Origin: Paracerasibacillus soli | GTDB lineage: Bacteria; Bacillota; Bacilli; Bacillales; Amphibacillaceae | Assembly (NCBI RefSeq): GCF_034006335.1 | Contig: NZ_JAWDIQ010000001.1 | Length of the DNA: 64,000 nt | Strand: one strand, 5' to 3' | Shown: in pieces, positions 29,344 to 39,935 of the stretch | Layout of the letters: every line of letters begins with the position of its first letter | Position numbering within the stretch: the first letter of the stretch is position 1 | The notes under the pieces: model-generated | Database searches by the model: none | Seen by the model: only the letters and a program-made list of their open reading frames with translations | What the model was told of the DNA's origin: nothing | Position numbers and translations under genes: made by a program

Positions 29344-29738
29344 CTATTTATTTTGTTCATCTAAGTTATCCGATTCCATTTGTACACCTACAACATGAAT
29401 ATTTATTTCAGCAATTTCTAATGCCGTCATATTTTTAATAGCTTGTCGTATATTTGTCTGTAATTTTTGTGCTACTTCTGGAATGGAGAAACCAAATTTT
29501 AATACTACATATAAATCGATTAAAATAGCATTTTCCGTTAGTTCCACTTTAACGCCTTTGCTATGTGACTTTTTCCCAAAGCGTTCTACTACTCCAGTTG
29601 CAAAATTACCACGCATTGAAGCTAAACCGTCGATTTCCGAAGCGGCAATCCCCGCAATTACTTCTATCACTTCTGGGCAATTTCCACTTTACCTAACCCA
29701 GTATTTTTACTAACATTTACCAATGATTGTTCAGCCAT
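29344..29738 (-). CDS. yqhY: Asp23/Gls24 family protein YqhY, one frame break
   Basis: 131 residues after one missing C near 29672 is restored (VEIAPEVIEVIAGIAA). Start ATG 29738 has GGAGTG upstream. Asp23 fold with GLASMRGNFATGVVERFGKKS and GFSIPEVAQKLQTNIRQAI. Family members are co-inherited with accB-accC; B. subtilis YqhY is reported to affect acetyl-CoA carboxylase activity. Lies 4 bp after accC. Confidence 0.9.
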
Positions 29739-29742
29739 ATTA

Positions 29743-31100
29743 TCACTCCTTCGTACCGAATATAGGATACTCTTTTAGAAAGTCAGTATTAAAGTCCCCA
29801 TCTTTAAAAACTTCATGCTCCATGATCTGCTTATGAAAAGGTATTGTAGTATGAACACCATCAATTATAAATTCCTCTAATGCGCGCTTCATTCGCTGTA
29901 TCGCCTCATCACGCGTTTTTCCATACGTAATTAACTTCGCAATCATAGAATCATAGTGTGGTGGTATTTTATAGCCAGTATATGCTGCAGAATCAATTCG
30001 AACACCAAATCCTCCAGGTGGAATATACATGTTTATTTCTCCAGGTGAAGGCATAAAATTTTTATAAGGATTTTCTGCATTAATCCGACATTCTATCGAC
30101 CATCCATCAAATGTAACATCATCTTGAGCAAAAGATAATTTTTCACCATTTGCCACTTTTATTTGTTCTTTTATTAGGTCAACACCTGTCACCATTTCCG
30201 TAACAGGATGTTCCACTTGTATGCGTGTATTCATTTCCATAAAATAAAACGCATTACTTTTTCGATCAAAGATAAATTCTACAGTTCCTGCTCCTACGTA
30301 ATGAACAGCCTTTGCTGCGTTAACAGCAGCTTCACCCATTTTTTTTCTTATTTCAGGTGTAATTGCAGGAGATGGTGTTTCTTCAATCAATTTTTGTAAT
30401 CTGCGTTGAATACTACAATCCCTTTCACCTAAATGTACCACATTTCCGTATTGATCAGCTAATACTTGTATTTCAACATGGCGGAAATCTTCCACAAATT
30501 TTTCGATATATACCCAGGATTACCAAATGCAGTTTCAGCTTCTTTTTGTGTAACGCGAATTCCCTTAACTAGCTCTTCCTCATTTCTCGCTACACGTATT
30601 CCTCTTCCACCGCCACCAGCAGTTGCTTTAATAATAACTGGATATCCTATCTCATTTGCAACAATTTTACCATCTTCTTCGTTTTCAATAATCCCTTTGG
30701 ATCCTGGAACAATTGGTACATTCGCCTTTTCCATTGTTTGTTTCGCAACATCTTTCATACCCATTTTTTGAATAGATTCTGGTGAAGGTCCAACAAATAT
30801 AATGTTACAAGCCTTACACAATTCTGCGAAATCGGCATTTTCAGCCAAAAATCCATAACCTGGGTGGATAGCATCAACCTTTGTTAGTGTTGCAACACTC
30901 ATGATGTTGGTGAAATTCAAATAGCTATCCGCACTAGCTGCTGGGCCAATGCAATATGCCTCGTCTGCCAACTGTACATGTAAAGATTCTTCGTCAGCTT
31001 GTGAATAAACAGATACGGTCGCAATTCCCATTTCCTTGCAAGCTCGAATAATTCGTACTGCAATTTCGCCTCTATTAGCTATTAATAGTTTTTTTATCAC
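29743..31100 (-). CDS. accC: Acetyl-CoA carboxylase biotin carboxylase subunit, one frame break
   Basis: ATP-grasp enzyme that carboxylates biotin on AccB. 452 residues after a missing base near 30517 is restored (NPGIYIEKFVEDF). N-terminal MIKKLLIANRGEIAVRIIRA, HPGYGFLAENADFA, glycine-rich ATP loop KATAGGGGRGIRVA, and catalytic EMNTRIQVEHPVTE (Arg and Glu). Essential for fatty acid synthesis, so the break is almost certainly an error in the sequence. It may also serve the MmdA carboxyltransferase, which has no own alpha subunit here; this is inference. Confidence 0.95.
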
Positions 31101-31114
31101 TAGCGTTCGTCTCC

Positions 31115-31621
31115 TTACATCGATTTTACTCTAAACAGTGGTTGGCCGTATTCAACTAGCTCCCCATCTTTCACTAATATTTCCACGATCTCACCACTAA
31201 CTTCCGCTTCAATTTCATTAAATAATTTCATTGCTTCCACGATACAGACAGTTGTTTCGCTTGAGACGCTTGTCCCCACAGATACAAATGGATCACTTTC
31301 TGGATTTGGTGCACGATAGAACGTCCCAACCATCGGTGAAACAATTTCAGCATCGTAGTTCACTTGTGCTTGTACTTGTTCTTGTGCGTTTTCAGCGGTT
31401 TGTATATTTTTTTCAACTTCTACCACAGCATTCGGTTTATTTTCAGTCTCTATTGCCTGAGATTTTTCTATAATTTCCGTCAGTTGTGGTTCAGATACCT
31501 TTGTTGCGGTAGATTTTTTCATCGTAACTGTCGTACCATTTGTTTCATAAGTAAACTCATCAATTGTTGATTGGTCAATTAATTTTATTAGTTCACGAAT
31601 CTCTTGTACTTTTAACATCAA
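31115..31621 (-). CDS. accB: Biotin carboxyl carrier protein of acetyl-CoA carboxylase
   Basis: 168 residues. C-terminal biotinyl domain (about 90-168) with the biotinylated Lys in VEAMKLFNE; N-terminal dimerisation segment; a variable Glu/Gln/Ala-rich linker between (residues about 55-90). First gene of accB-accC-yqhY, 14 bp before accC. Intact. Confidence 0.95.
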   Translation of the reverse strand: MMLKVQEIRELIKLIDQSTIDEFTYETNGTTVTMKKSTATKVSEPQLTEIIEKSQAIETENKPNAVVEVEKNIQTAENAQEQVQAQVNYDAEIVSPMVGTFYRAPNPESDPFVSVGTSVSSETTVCIVEAMKLFNEIEAEVSGEIVEILVKDGELVEYGQPLFRVKSM

Positions 31622-31961
31622 AGTTACACCCCTTGTTTATCATGTTATATTAGGTATTAATAACTCCTCTTAATATATTACGATAAAACACCATGAAACA
31701 TCAACACATGCGTTAAAATTATTATATTTTTTAATTGCCTTCATTACATTAATAGTACTTAATCAATCCGAAATACAACAACTTACATATACGATAGCAA
31801 AATAACTCACTTGTTTTCGGATGGACTCTATTCATTTAGTTTCTATCTTTTAAATGTCATGATTGAAATAAATCCCTCTGCTGGTGACCTTTCAACGTTA
31901 CGAAACATTAGCCTTAAGAAACAATAAAAAAACCGGGGTAAATCGACACCCGGTACTTTTT
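31622..31961. other. Intergenic region between spoIIIAH and accB
   Basis: 340 bp, A+T-rich; must contain the accB promoter. Apart from the spoIIIA terminator at 31925-31957 I see no ORF, repeat or riboswitch that I can support. Confidence 0.6.
31925..31957 (-). terminator. Terminator of the spoIIIA operon
   Basis: ACCGGGG at 31932-31938 pairs with ACCCGGT at 31948-31954, flanked by A6 and T7 runs, five bases beyond the spoIIIAH stop. Confidence 0.88.
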
Positions 31962-32513
31962 TTATCCTTCAGTTTGTTGATAATTTACGTCGACCTTCAC
32001 ATCTCCAAATTCGTCCCGAACCATCTGCATGATTTGTACAACTTCTTCATTCGTTAATTTATCTATCTTGACGTGTACATGAACCTTCTCTCCATTTGAT
32101 CTAACTAAAACGTCCTCATATTCATTTGCAGCAATTATTGTCTTCTCTAACGTTGTTTCTTTCGTTGTTGTTTGTTCTATTTCTGTAATATCATCCAATG
32201 CCTTATTTTTCTCCTCGGTTGATACTTCACTAGCTGCAACAACTTCTTTTAATCTAGCAATTGCACGACTTCTGTCATCATCTAAATCCATTCTCAATGT
32301 CGTAAACAATTCATCCTTACCTGGGCTAATATCTTCTACTGTTGCATCTCCTTCTTCCGCTGCAGAGTCAACCGTAGTTTCTTTATTTTCAGTTTTTTTA
32401 CCATCATCAATATAAGCAAGATCATTATTACCTGGTGATAAAATATAGTAGACACTTAAAACAACCATTAAACTTAACATCGTTAATAACCAGACTGTTT
32501 GCTTTTTTAACAT
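31962..32513 (-). CDS. spoIIIAH: SpoIIIAH, forespore-mother cell channel component
   Basis: 183 residues from ATG 32513 (MLKKQTVWLLTMLSLMVVLSV). One N-terminal membrane helix, a low-complexity acidic linker, and a C-terminal ring-forming (YscJ/FliF-like) domain (about 90-183) that binds SpoIIQ across the intermembrane space. Upstream in-frame ATG 32570 would add an unlikely charged extension. Last gene of the operon. Confidence 0.93.
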   Translation of the reverse strand: MLKKQTVWLLTMLSLMVVLSVYYILSPGNNDLAYIDDGKKTENKETTVDSAAEEGDATVEDISPGKDELFTTLRMDLDDDRSRAIARLKEVVAASEVSTEEKNKALDDITEIEQTTTKETTLEKTIIAANEYEDVLVRSNGEKVHVHVKIDKLTNEEVVQIMQMVRDEFGDVKVDVNYQQTEG

Positions 32514-32529
32514 CTTTCCATCATCCTCC

Positions 32530-33158
32530 TTATTTTTTTGGGAGTACAGAAACTTGATGAGTTGGTACATCTAATACACGGGATACCGCCTCAACAACCC
32601 ATTGCTTAACAGATGCTTGTTCTACACCTTTTGCTACAACAAATACGCCTCGTACTGGTGGTTTTTTGTTTGAACAAGCAATGGTGTTTCTTTGTCTCCC
32701 TGTCTTACGACTACTACTTGTGTTTCTTCTGTGTTATCTTCGATTTGGCGATTACCACCATTTTTGTCATTCTCGTCTGTTAATTGTTTACCAGTAATAA
32801 GATTCTTCTCATATACTTTTACATTCGTAGAATCTAAGTTAATCATTACTTCCACATTAGAAACACCTTGAATATTTTCGAGCATTGCTTCTAATTGTTT
32901 TTTATATGTCGTTTCCAATTCATTGACATCTGCTGTCATGGTTGGTGAGTTTGCATTTGTTTCCGTCGATTCTTCGTTTGATTCTTTAGGCAAATTAAAT
33001 TCTACTTGATCCTCTTTTTTTGAGGGAGAAAATACATTTCCGAGAATCATAAAAAGCAGTCCGAGTAAACCAATTAATATGACATATGATTTTAGTGGTC
33101 TTTTATTCTTTTGGTTATCATCGGTAAACTGCAGCCATTCCTTTATTTTATTTATCAA
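32530..33158 (-). CDS. spoIIIAG: SpoIIIAG, one frame break near the C-terminus
   Basis: One A is missing in the run near 32665; the reading then continues VQTKKPPVRGVFVVAKGVEQ to the stop at 32530, giving 209 residues. N-terminal TM helix (about 25-45) then an extracytoplasmic ring-building domain with LEAMLENIQGVSNVEVMINLD. Part of the SpoIIIA-SpoIIQ channel. Its ATG overlaps the end of spoIIIAF by 4 bp. Confidence 0.9.
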
Positions 33159-33790
33159 CTAGATCCTCCCCCCCATCTAATCATTAATTTCTTATCGTCT
33201 AATTGCCATTTCTCTGTAAGAAAATCAACGATATCATCTACATCTTCCTCTGTGGCTGTTTCACTATTCGATGGTTCACTTGTGTCAATTACAATATCAT
33301 CAACTGCATAGATTACTCCCTCCCCATCTCGTGCTTCTTGTACATAAACAATGACTTCTTCCAAGTTTTCAAAGGTGTATTGTTCTTCCAACAAAAATGT
33401 GAAAGTAATTTCTGTAATTTCGATTTGATGTTCCTCAATTAATGATGGATTTGCTATTTCTTTGAGTTGGACAGCCATTTGTTCTAAAATATATGCATGT
33501 TGCGTCGATTCTATATCTCTTTTTTGATTTTCAATTAAATTTTCTAATGCAAGAGTTCCCTCTAACTCGTCTAAATGTTGTGTACTCGTCGCATTTATCT
33601 CGCTTTTTATATCAAACTGAAAAAGATGAAATATTGGTTTTAAAAATATTAATACTAACGTTAATCCCACAACTAATTTAATATATTTTTTCATAGCGTT
33701 TTGTGGAATGATTAAATCAACCAACGTAGCAATCAATAAAAATATAATAATTTGGGTAACCCATTGGATAAGTAGATCCATGTTCATCAT
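33155..33790 (-). CDS. spoIIIAF: SpoIIIAF
   Basis: 211 residues: two N-terminal TM helices (about 9-28, 37-55, with KYIKLVVGLTLVLIFLKPIF) and a C-terminal soluble domain similar to ring-forming modules. Member of the mother-cell SpoIIIA complex. Overlaps spoIIIAG by 4 bp; intact. Confidence 0.92.
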   Translation of the reverse strand: MMNMDLLIQWVTQIIIFLLIATLVDLIIPQNAMKKYIKLVVGLTLVLIFLKPIFHLFQFDIKSEINATSTQHLDELEGTLALENLIENQKRDIESTQHAYILEQMAVQLKEIANPSLIEEHQIEITEITFTFLLEEQYTFENLEEVIVYVQEARDGEGVIYAVDDIVIDTSEPSNSETATEEDVDDIVDFLTEKWQLDDKKLMIRWGGGSS

Positions 33791-33791
33791 C

Positions 33792-34966
33792 CTAACGAAG
33801 TAGCATGGTTAAATTACTTGCAGCTACAATAATGACGATTCCAATAAAGAACATAAATGAAACAGCTAGTAAACATGCAAGCATATAAAATATATAATTA
33901 CTTATTAAGTTTAGATTTTTAATAATTGGACCATCCCCAATCGGTTGAAGCACAGCTGCGGCAATTTTATAAATAAGTGCGATTGTGAAAATTTTCAGGG
34001 CCGGAAATAGCGAGATAAAAATTACTATTGCAACACCAACGATTCCAACTGCGTTTTTCAATAATAAAGAAGCACTCAATACGGTATCCGCCGCATCTGT
34101 GAATGTCCTACCTACAACGGGAATAAAATTACCAGTTATAAACTTTGCCGTTTTCATACCAATTCCATCTTGAATCGCACTTGCAGCACCCTGTACGGAC
34201 ATGACACTTATAAAAATGGTTAAAAAGCCACCTAAAACGCCCAAACTAACAGTTCGAAACAGATTTGCTAAATGCGTCACTTTATATTCTTCATTCAAAT
34301 TACTTACAATTAATAATAGAGCCGAAATAAATAATAATGGTAAAATAAACTTGGAAACGATGACCCCACTAGCGTTTACTAAGAAAATAATGATGGATGA
34401 AAAAATGACACTGCAACCAAATTTCCAAATGTCGCCATTAAGCCTAATAGGAGTGGAATTAATGCAATCATAAATCCACTCATCATATCAATTGTTTCCT
34501 TGGTATAGGAAACAACTGTATAAAAACTATTTAACGCCAAAAATAATAGAACGATATATACGACAAAATATGCAATCTTACTTACTGCACCTCTATCAAA
34601 TGCATTGTGCATCGTCTGTAAAAACACAGAAAATAATGTAAGCATAAATAACATACCTAATAATTTGCCATTTAAAATAATCTCATGAATTAAAAACTCT
34701 AGAGCACCAAGTAGTACTTGTTTTATAGAGAACTTTTCGTCATTTTTTATAAAATCATAAATGCCCGTCTTATGTAAATCTGGTAAATAGCCTCCGTATT
34801 CTTGGACCAACTCATTCCAATAATCTTGCATACCTTGAAGAGATATTTCATTTATTAATGCATCTTCCACTTCCTCCTGTTCTTCTATCGCTTTAACATA
34901 TTGGGGAGATGAACTGAAAAGGAGTAAAAAAAAACCAAATGCAACAAACAACCTCCTGATTTTCAC
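33792..34966 (-). CDS. spoIIIAE: SpoIIIAE, one frame break
   Basis: Polytopic membrane protein with an N-terminal signal-like segment. Two pieces (34966-34379 and about 34390-33792) join when a base is restored in the run near 34398 (SFFHPIIIFLVNASG), about 391 residues. The GTG at 34966 stands 8 bases after GGAG; ATG 34972 is only 2 bases from it, so GTG is preferred. Long run of TM segments from residue 100 on. Required for forespore engulfment-stage sigma-G activity. Confidence 0.88.
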
Positions 34967-34987
34967 ATTCATTACTCCTCTCAAGTA

Positions 34988-35383
34988 CTAATTAGTTAGT
35001 GGCAAAAAGTTTAATATGGATTCAATTACTGCTGTAATAATCGGAATAGCCATTAGTAAAATAAATATTTTTCCTGCTAATTCAATTTTCGATGCAACTG
35101 CACTTAATCCTGCATCTTTTGTCATACTAGCCCCCAACTCTGTTATATAAGCAATACCAATTATCTTTAAAATCGTTTCTATATACATACCATCTATTGC
35201 CGCACGTTGACCTAATGTTTGAATCAATTGAAAAATAACCCCAATTTGCTTGATGATTGCTAAAAAAATGACAATACCTGTTACTAAAATAATAAAAAAT
35301 CCAAAAGGTCCATTAAATTCTTTTACAATGATATATAGCAAACTAGCAATCAATCCTAGCACTACAATTTGGATCATATCCAT
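34988..35383 (-). CDS. spoIIIAD: SpoIIIAD
   Basis: 131-residue membrane protein with four hydrophobic segments and the conserved stretch ETILKIIGIAYITELGASMTKD. Between spoIIIAC and spoIIIAE in the invariant operon order. Intact. Confidence 0.92.
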   Translation of the reverse strand: MDMIQIVVLGLIASLLYIIVKEFNGPFGFFIILVTGIVIFLAIIKQIGVIFQLIQTLGQRAAIDGMYIETILKIIGIAYITELGASMTKDAGLSAVASKIELAGKIFILLMAIPIITAVIESILNFLPLTN

Positions 35384-35392
35384 CTATTGCAT

Positions 35393-35596
35393 CTACCCTT
35401 GGAATAGGAACACAGATTTTATTTGTTGAAACAAATCTGACAGGCTATTAATAACAATTACCAATACGATAATAAATCCAGCAAGTGTTGCAAATTGTGC
35501 TATTTCTTCTTTTCCCATCTGCTTTAAGATCGTATGGATTAGTGCTACTATGATGCCGATTCCTGCGATTTGAAATAAGACTGTTGCATCTAACAT
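35393..35596 (-). CDS. spoIIIAC: SpoIIIAC
   Basis: 67 residues, two TM helices separated by a short charged loop (LKQMGKEEIAQFATLAG). Operon position and size match SpoIIIAC. Intact. Confidence 0.92.
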   Translation of the reverse strand: MLDATVLFQIAGIGIIVALIHTILKQMGKEEIAQFATLAGFIIVLVIVINSLSDLFQQIKSVFLFQG

Positions 35597-35651
35597 GGAT
35601 CATGTGCCCCTTCCGCTTTAAATTAGTGTTTCCGTTTTTCATTCATGGACC

Positions 35652-36162
35652 TTACATTAAAAGCAAGACGATAAATAGACCACATAGAAATCCTAATGAT
35701 TTTGCCATTTTTGCATATCTTGCCTCACTTGCTTTTGCCTCCTGTAATTCTCGGTCTAAATGGTTAAGAGTTAGTACGATTTGCTTTTGTTGTTGGGTAA
35801 ATCATGTTGTCCCAACGTCCTTCCAAATTGATATAAGATTTCCGTTTCATTTGGTCCTAAACTTGATTGTTTCATATACGTCGCAACACCTTTTTCCATA
35901 TTTCTAGAAAGTCCGTTTTATTTTTATTTAAGTCGCTTGTCAACATTTGAAAAAAGTACTTCGTTGGTTTAGGAATTTGCTTACTTATTAATTCAAATGC
36001 ATCTATCAATGGTGCTTGACTATACAATATTTCAGCTTCTAAAATTTGTAATGCATTCTTTAGTTGTCGTATATGTTTTGGTCGGTTTACTAGTCGCTTA
36101 CTCCATTCAAATCCTGCCCATGTAGTTGTACTAATGAACAGAAGTGCCCCGATCCATTTCAC
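35652..36162 (-). CDS. spoIIIAB: SpoIIIAB, two frame breaks
   Basis: GTG start 36162 with a GAGGTG site 8 bases upstream, inside the end of spoIIIAA (32 bp overlap). Two missing bases, near 35893 and 35806, are needed to read through to FLCGLFIVLLLM and the stop at 35652; repaired length 170 residues. TM helix at each end with a helical domain between (LKNALQILEAEILYSQAPLI). GspF-like component of the SpoIIIA complex. Confidence 0.88.
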
Positions 36163-37090
36163 CAGGTAAACACCTCGACTTCTGATAAATATTTTTTTCC
36201 TGTCCATTGTAAATATATTTAATTTTTCCTGGTAACCCTACGTTGTTTTCGATTATTACGGTACGTGAAAATACGTTTTGTTCAAATAATAAAGCTAAAG
36301 ATGGGCGTTTTTTTAATTCAGTTAATGATTGTCCATGTATCGTACAAATAACGACGACACCAGCATGTACTGCTTCTAATAAAGCTTGTACATCTTGATG
36401 ACTACCAATTTCATCCACAATTAGTACCTCTGGAGACATAGAGCGAATCATCATCATCATACCTTCTGCTTTTGGACACGCATCTAAGACATCGGTGCGC
36501 TGGCCTACTTCATGTTGCGGAATCCCTTTGATGGATCCCGCAATTTCAGAACGCTCGTCAATCACACAGACTTTCTTCCCTGGAACATACTTCCAACCTG
36601 TAGAAATCATTCGAGTTAGATCTCGAATTAATGTCGTTTTTCCAGTCTGTGGTGCACCTACAATTAATGTATTTACATAAGTATTTCTCTCAAACAAATA
36701 TGGAATTAGTGGTTTGGCAACACCAATCTTTTGTTTTGCAATCCGGATGTTCAGAAATGTTATATATTTTATTGCTTTTACTGCCCCGTTGATTGTGTTC
36801 ACTTTTCCAGATAAACCAACTCGATGCCCACCTTCAATTGTAATAAATCCTAATCTTAGTTCATCTTCCAGTCGGTATAACGAGAACTCACTTAACTGAT
36901 TCATTACATATGTTGCGATACGTTCATGCGGAACAAGATTTTCCATCCATTCCACTTGGTGATCAAAAATAAGTTCAATTGGTTGACGTAAACGTAAACG
37001 TATTTCTTGAAGTTTTCCCCACCTATTTCCTATTTGCTTTTGCATGGTATCTTGATAAGTTTTAGGAAACAAACGTAATATTTCATCCAT
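36131..37090 (-). CDS. spoIIIAA: SpoIIIAA ATPase
   Basis: 319 residues from ATG 37090; GTG codons at 37099/37102 are less likely. Secretion-type ATPase: Walker A VGAPQTGKTTLIRDL, Walker B EVLIVDEIG, and RSMSPEVL. Thought to power the SpoIIIA channel. First gene of the eight-gene operon. Intact. Confidence 0.94.
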   Translation of the reverse strand: MDEILRLFPKTYQDTMQKQIGNRWGKLQEIRLRLRQPIELIFDHQVEWMENLVPHERIATYVMNQLSEFSLYRLEDELRLGFITIEGGHRVGLSGKVNTINGAVKAIKYITFLNIRIAKQKIGVAKPLIPYLFERNTYVNTLIVGAPQTGKTTLIRDLTRMISTGWKYVPGKKVCVIDERSEIAGSIKGIPQHEVGQRTDVLDACPKAEGMMMMIRSMSPEVLIVDEIGSHQDVQALLEAVHAGVVVICTIHGQSLTELKKRPSLALLFEQNVFSRTVIIENNVGLPGKIKYIYNGQEKNIYQKSRCLPGEMDRGTSVH

Positions 37091-37181
37091 TTTACCCACC
37101 ACTCTTTTAGCTCTTCCATTTAGTTCTTGTACACATTCACATCTATAAATAAATGTATGTATCTATCATGAAAATATGACA

Positions 37182-37215
37182 TAAAAAAAACAGCCTATGA
37201 TTAGACTGTTTTTTG
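37182..37215 (-). terminator. Terminator between efp and spoIIIAA
   Basis: AAAAACAG ... CTGTTTTTT inverted repeat with imperfect middle pairing, 15 bp after the efp stop. Confidence 0.75.
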
Positions 37216-37229
37216 TCATTTGAAGTTTA

Positions 37230-37787
37230 TTAAGCTCTAGAAACATATTTTCCTTCTGACGTATTTATAACTAGCATATCGCCAGTATTTATAAAAAATG
37301 GAACTTGAACAGTTAAGCCCGTTTCTAATTTAGCAGGCTTAGAACCACCGCTTGCTGTATCTCCTTTTATTCCCGGTTCAGTTTCAACTACTTCTAATTC
37401 AACATTATTTGGTAAATCAATACCAATTACTTCCCCTTGATACGTGATAACGGAAACTTCCGTATTCTCTTTAATAAATTTTAACTCATATTCAATTTGG
37501 TTACTTTGTAGTTCAATTTGTTCATAACTACTTGTATCCATGAATGCATGTGAATCACCTGATGCATATAGATATTGCATTTTTCTATGTTCAACATGCG
37601 CGCGTTCTACCTTTTCACCTGCACGAAATGTCTTTTCTTGGATATTGCCGTTTTTTAAATTACGAAGCTTAGAGCGTACAAATGCAGCACCCTTTCCCGG
37701 CTTTACGTGTTGGAAATCAACCACTTGCCATACAGCGTTATCCATTTCAATTGTTAATCCAGTTCTAAATTCGTTTACAGAAATCAA
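37230..37787 (-). CDS. efp: Translation elongation factor P
   Basis: 185 residues, three beta-barrel domains. The loop KPGKGAAFVRSKLRNL carries the Lys at the modification position (bacilli use 5-aminopentanol there). Second signature GEVIGIDLPNNVELEVVETEP. Rescues ribosomes stalled at polyproline. Intact; downstream of pepQ-like peptidase. Confidence 0.96.
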   Translation of the reverse strand: MISVNEFRTGLTIEMDNAVWQVVDFQHVKPGKGAAFVRSKLRNLKNGNIQEKTFRAGEKVERAHVEHRKMQYLYASGDSHAFMDTSSYEQIELQSNQIEYELKFIKENTEVSVITYQGEVIGIDLPNNVELEVVETEPGIKGDTASGGSKPAKLETGLTVQVPFFINTGDMLVINTSEGKYVSRA

Positions 37788-37829
37788 ATGAAATCCTCCT
37801 CTTTCATGTTAGCTTATTACACGTGTTTC

Positions 37830-38897
37830 TTATAAAATAATTAACTCTTTAGACGACGTTGTTAATCGTTCATTTCCATCCTTAGTAATAACGATATCGT
37901 CTTCAATTCTACATCCGCCTACACGTGGAATATAAATACCAGGCTCAACGGTCACAACCATTCCGACTTCCAATTTCACATCTGATCGATACGAAAGACC
38001 TGGCGCTTCATGTACTTCCATTCCTAAGCCATGTCCTGTTGAATGGCCAAAATATTGTCCATAGCCCGCCTTTGTAATGTAATCTCGTGTTAAAGCGTCA
38101 GCCTCTTTACCTGTCATTCCTGGTTTTATACCATTAACTCCAATTAATTGCGCTTCAAGAACTGTATTATAAATCGTTCTTAATTCTTCACTTATTTCTC
38201 CAACAGCAACCGTTCTCGTAATATCAGAACAATACCCATTGTAAAGTGCCCCATAATCAAGTGTTACAAGTTCACCATTTTGAATTTCCTTTTCAGAAGC
38301 AACTCCATGAGGTAATGCAGAACGAAAACCTGAAGCCACAATCGTATCAAAACTTGATGATGTAGCTCCTAGTTTACGCATGTAAAATTCCAATTCATTT
38401 GAAACTTCTATTTCCCTCACACCAGGTTTAATAAACCCTTGAATATGTTCAAAAGCAGCATCTGCAATTTCAGCAGCTTTCTTCATTACGAGTAGTTCTT
38501 CGTCAGACTTGATCATGCGTAATCTTTCCACAAGTTCACTCGTTGGAATTAATTGCCCATCAATTACATCCTGATACTGTTCGTATGTAGCAAATGACAT
38601 ATCATGCTTTTCAAATCCAATTCTTTTAGCATGTATTTCTTTTAATTGATTACTTACTTCCTGCTCTAGCCCCTGTTTATGTTCTACAATTGTAAAATCT
38701 TTCACTTGTGTCGTTGCCTGTGATGTGTAGCGGAAATCCGTTATAAAAATAGCTGCCTTTTCACTTACAATAGCTACACCCGCAGTCCCAGTAAATCCAG
38801 TCATATAACGTCTGTTAAAAGGATTCGTAATAATCAACGCATCTAGCTTCTGTTCTACAAGTGCTTGTCTTAAAAGATTTAGCTTATTCATTTTCAC
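37830..38897 (-). CDS. yqhT: Xaa-Pro aminopeptidase family M24B (YqhT)
   Basis: 355 residues. Creatinase-type N-domain (to about 125) and pita-bread C-domain with the five metal ligands in VTLDYGALYNGYCSDITRT, GHSTGHGLGMEVHE, TVEPGIYIPRVGG and RIEDDI. Cleaves dipeptides or N-terminal residues before proline. GTG 38897 is 6 bases after GGGGG; ATG 38891 is the alternative. Next to aroQ and efp as in B. subtilis. Confidence 0.92.
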   Translation of the reverse strand: MKMNKLNLLRQALVEQKLDALIITNPFNRRYMTGFTGTAGVAIVSEKAAIFITDFRYTSQATTQVKDFTIVEHKQGLEQEVSNQLKEIHAKRIGFEKHDMSFATYEQYQDVIDGQLIPTSELVERLRMIKSDEELLVMKKAAEIADAAFEHIQGFIKPGVREIEVSNELEFYMRKLGATSSSFDTIVASGFRSALPHGVASEKEIQNGELVTLDYGALYNGYCSDITRTVAVGEISEELRTIYNTVLEAQLIGVNGIKPGMTGKEADALTRDYITKAGYGQYFGHSTGHGLGMEVHEAPGLSYRSDVKLEVGMVVTVEPGIYIPRVGGCRIEDDIVITKDGNERLTTSSKELIIL

Positions 38898-38909
38898 ATT
38901 CTTCCCCCT

Positions 38910-39355
38910 TTAATTCATTTCTTTTACATAGTTTACGATAGCTTGTGCTGCTAAATTGTAACCGTATAAGCCTAGGCCAGTAATTTGTCCGATACATGCC
39001 GCTGCCGTTATCGACGTATGTCGAAATGATTCTCGTTTATAAATATTAGAAATGTGAACTTCAATAACAGGCGTATTGATGGCGAGAATTGCATCACGTA
39101 ATGCAACACTTGTATGTGTATACCCTGCTGGATTGAGTATGACACCATCATACTTTTTATCTGCTTCTTGAATACAATCGATTAATGTTCCTTCAGAATT
39201 TGATTGCATACATGCTAAGGAAAATCCATATTGATTTGTAACACGCTGAACTTCATTTTCTATATCCGTTAGCGTAAAACTACCATAGACTTCTTTTCAC
39301 GTTTTCCCATCAAATTAATATTAGGTCCATTTAATAATAGAAGTTGCTGATGCAT
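38910..39355 (-). CDS. aroQ: Type II 3-dehydroquinate dehydratase, one frame break
   Basis: Third step of the shikimate pathway. ATG 39355 behind AAGGAAGG; LLLNGPNINLMGKRE at the N-terminus, one A missing near 39298, then EVYGSFTLTDIENEV and on to QSNSEGTLIDCIQ, the catalytic His region NPAGYTHTSVALRDA, and VIEVHISNIYKRESFRHTS. Repaired length 148 residues, normal for the family. Confidence 0.92.
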
Positions 39356-39434
39356 TTCTTTCCTTCCTTTAACGAGTAAGATGATTGGCCTTTATATTTT
39401 ACCATAAGTTAGCATATAAATTATAACAATAAAC

Positions 39435-39935
39435 CTAATTATTCACTTCTTTTCTACTCTGTACATCAGAATAATGATAAGAGATTGAATAGCCAATGAA
39501 TAGACCATAGAGAACATAAAGAGATAATGTCGAAACAATCGTATTCATATCAAGCTGATGAATAGCTGGTACATTCATAAATAGTGGATGTAAAACGAAA
39601 AAAATGACTCCCCATAAAACAAGTCCATATACAATACCTGTCCATAACGCTAATGTTTTCCGTAATATTCCATAATAAATAGTAGAAGCAACCATGGACA
39701 AGATGCCAGTTAATATAATTGAAATCACATGTCCTAACCAATGCTCCGTCCAGCTTTCCGTTATCCAAGATCTTAACAAAAACGATTTTGGTGCCACTTC
39801 AGACATATTAAAGTAATAGAGGAAAACTCCAATAGAGCTCCAAAACAAACCACCAACAAAACCGATGGAGAGAGATTTTAAAAACAGAGATCCTTCACTG
39901 GTGTTTTTTTCCTGTACTTGCAGTTGTTTACTCAT
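39435..39935 (-). CDS. yqhR: YqhR family membrane protein
   Basis: 166 residues from ATG 39935, whose GAGGTG site fits better than ATG 39944. Four hydrophobic helices (about 20-45, 65-90, 95-120, 130-155). Position next to aroQ corresponds to B. subtilis yqhR. Function unknown. Intact. Confidence 0.85.
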   Translation of the reverse strand: MSKQLQVQEKNTSEGSLFLKSLSIGFVGGLFWSSIGVFLYYFNMSEVAPKSFLLRSWITESWTEHWLGHVISIILTGILSMVASTIYYGILRKTLALWTGIVYGLVLWGVIFFVLHPLFMNVPAIHQLDMNTIVSTLSLYVLYGLFIGYSISYHYSDVQSRKEVNN

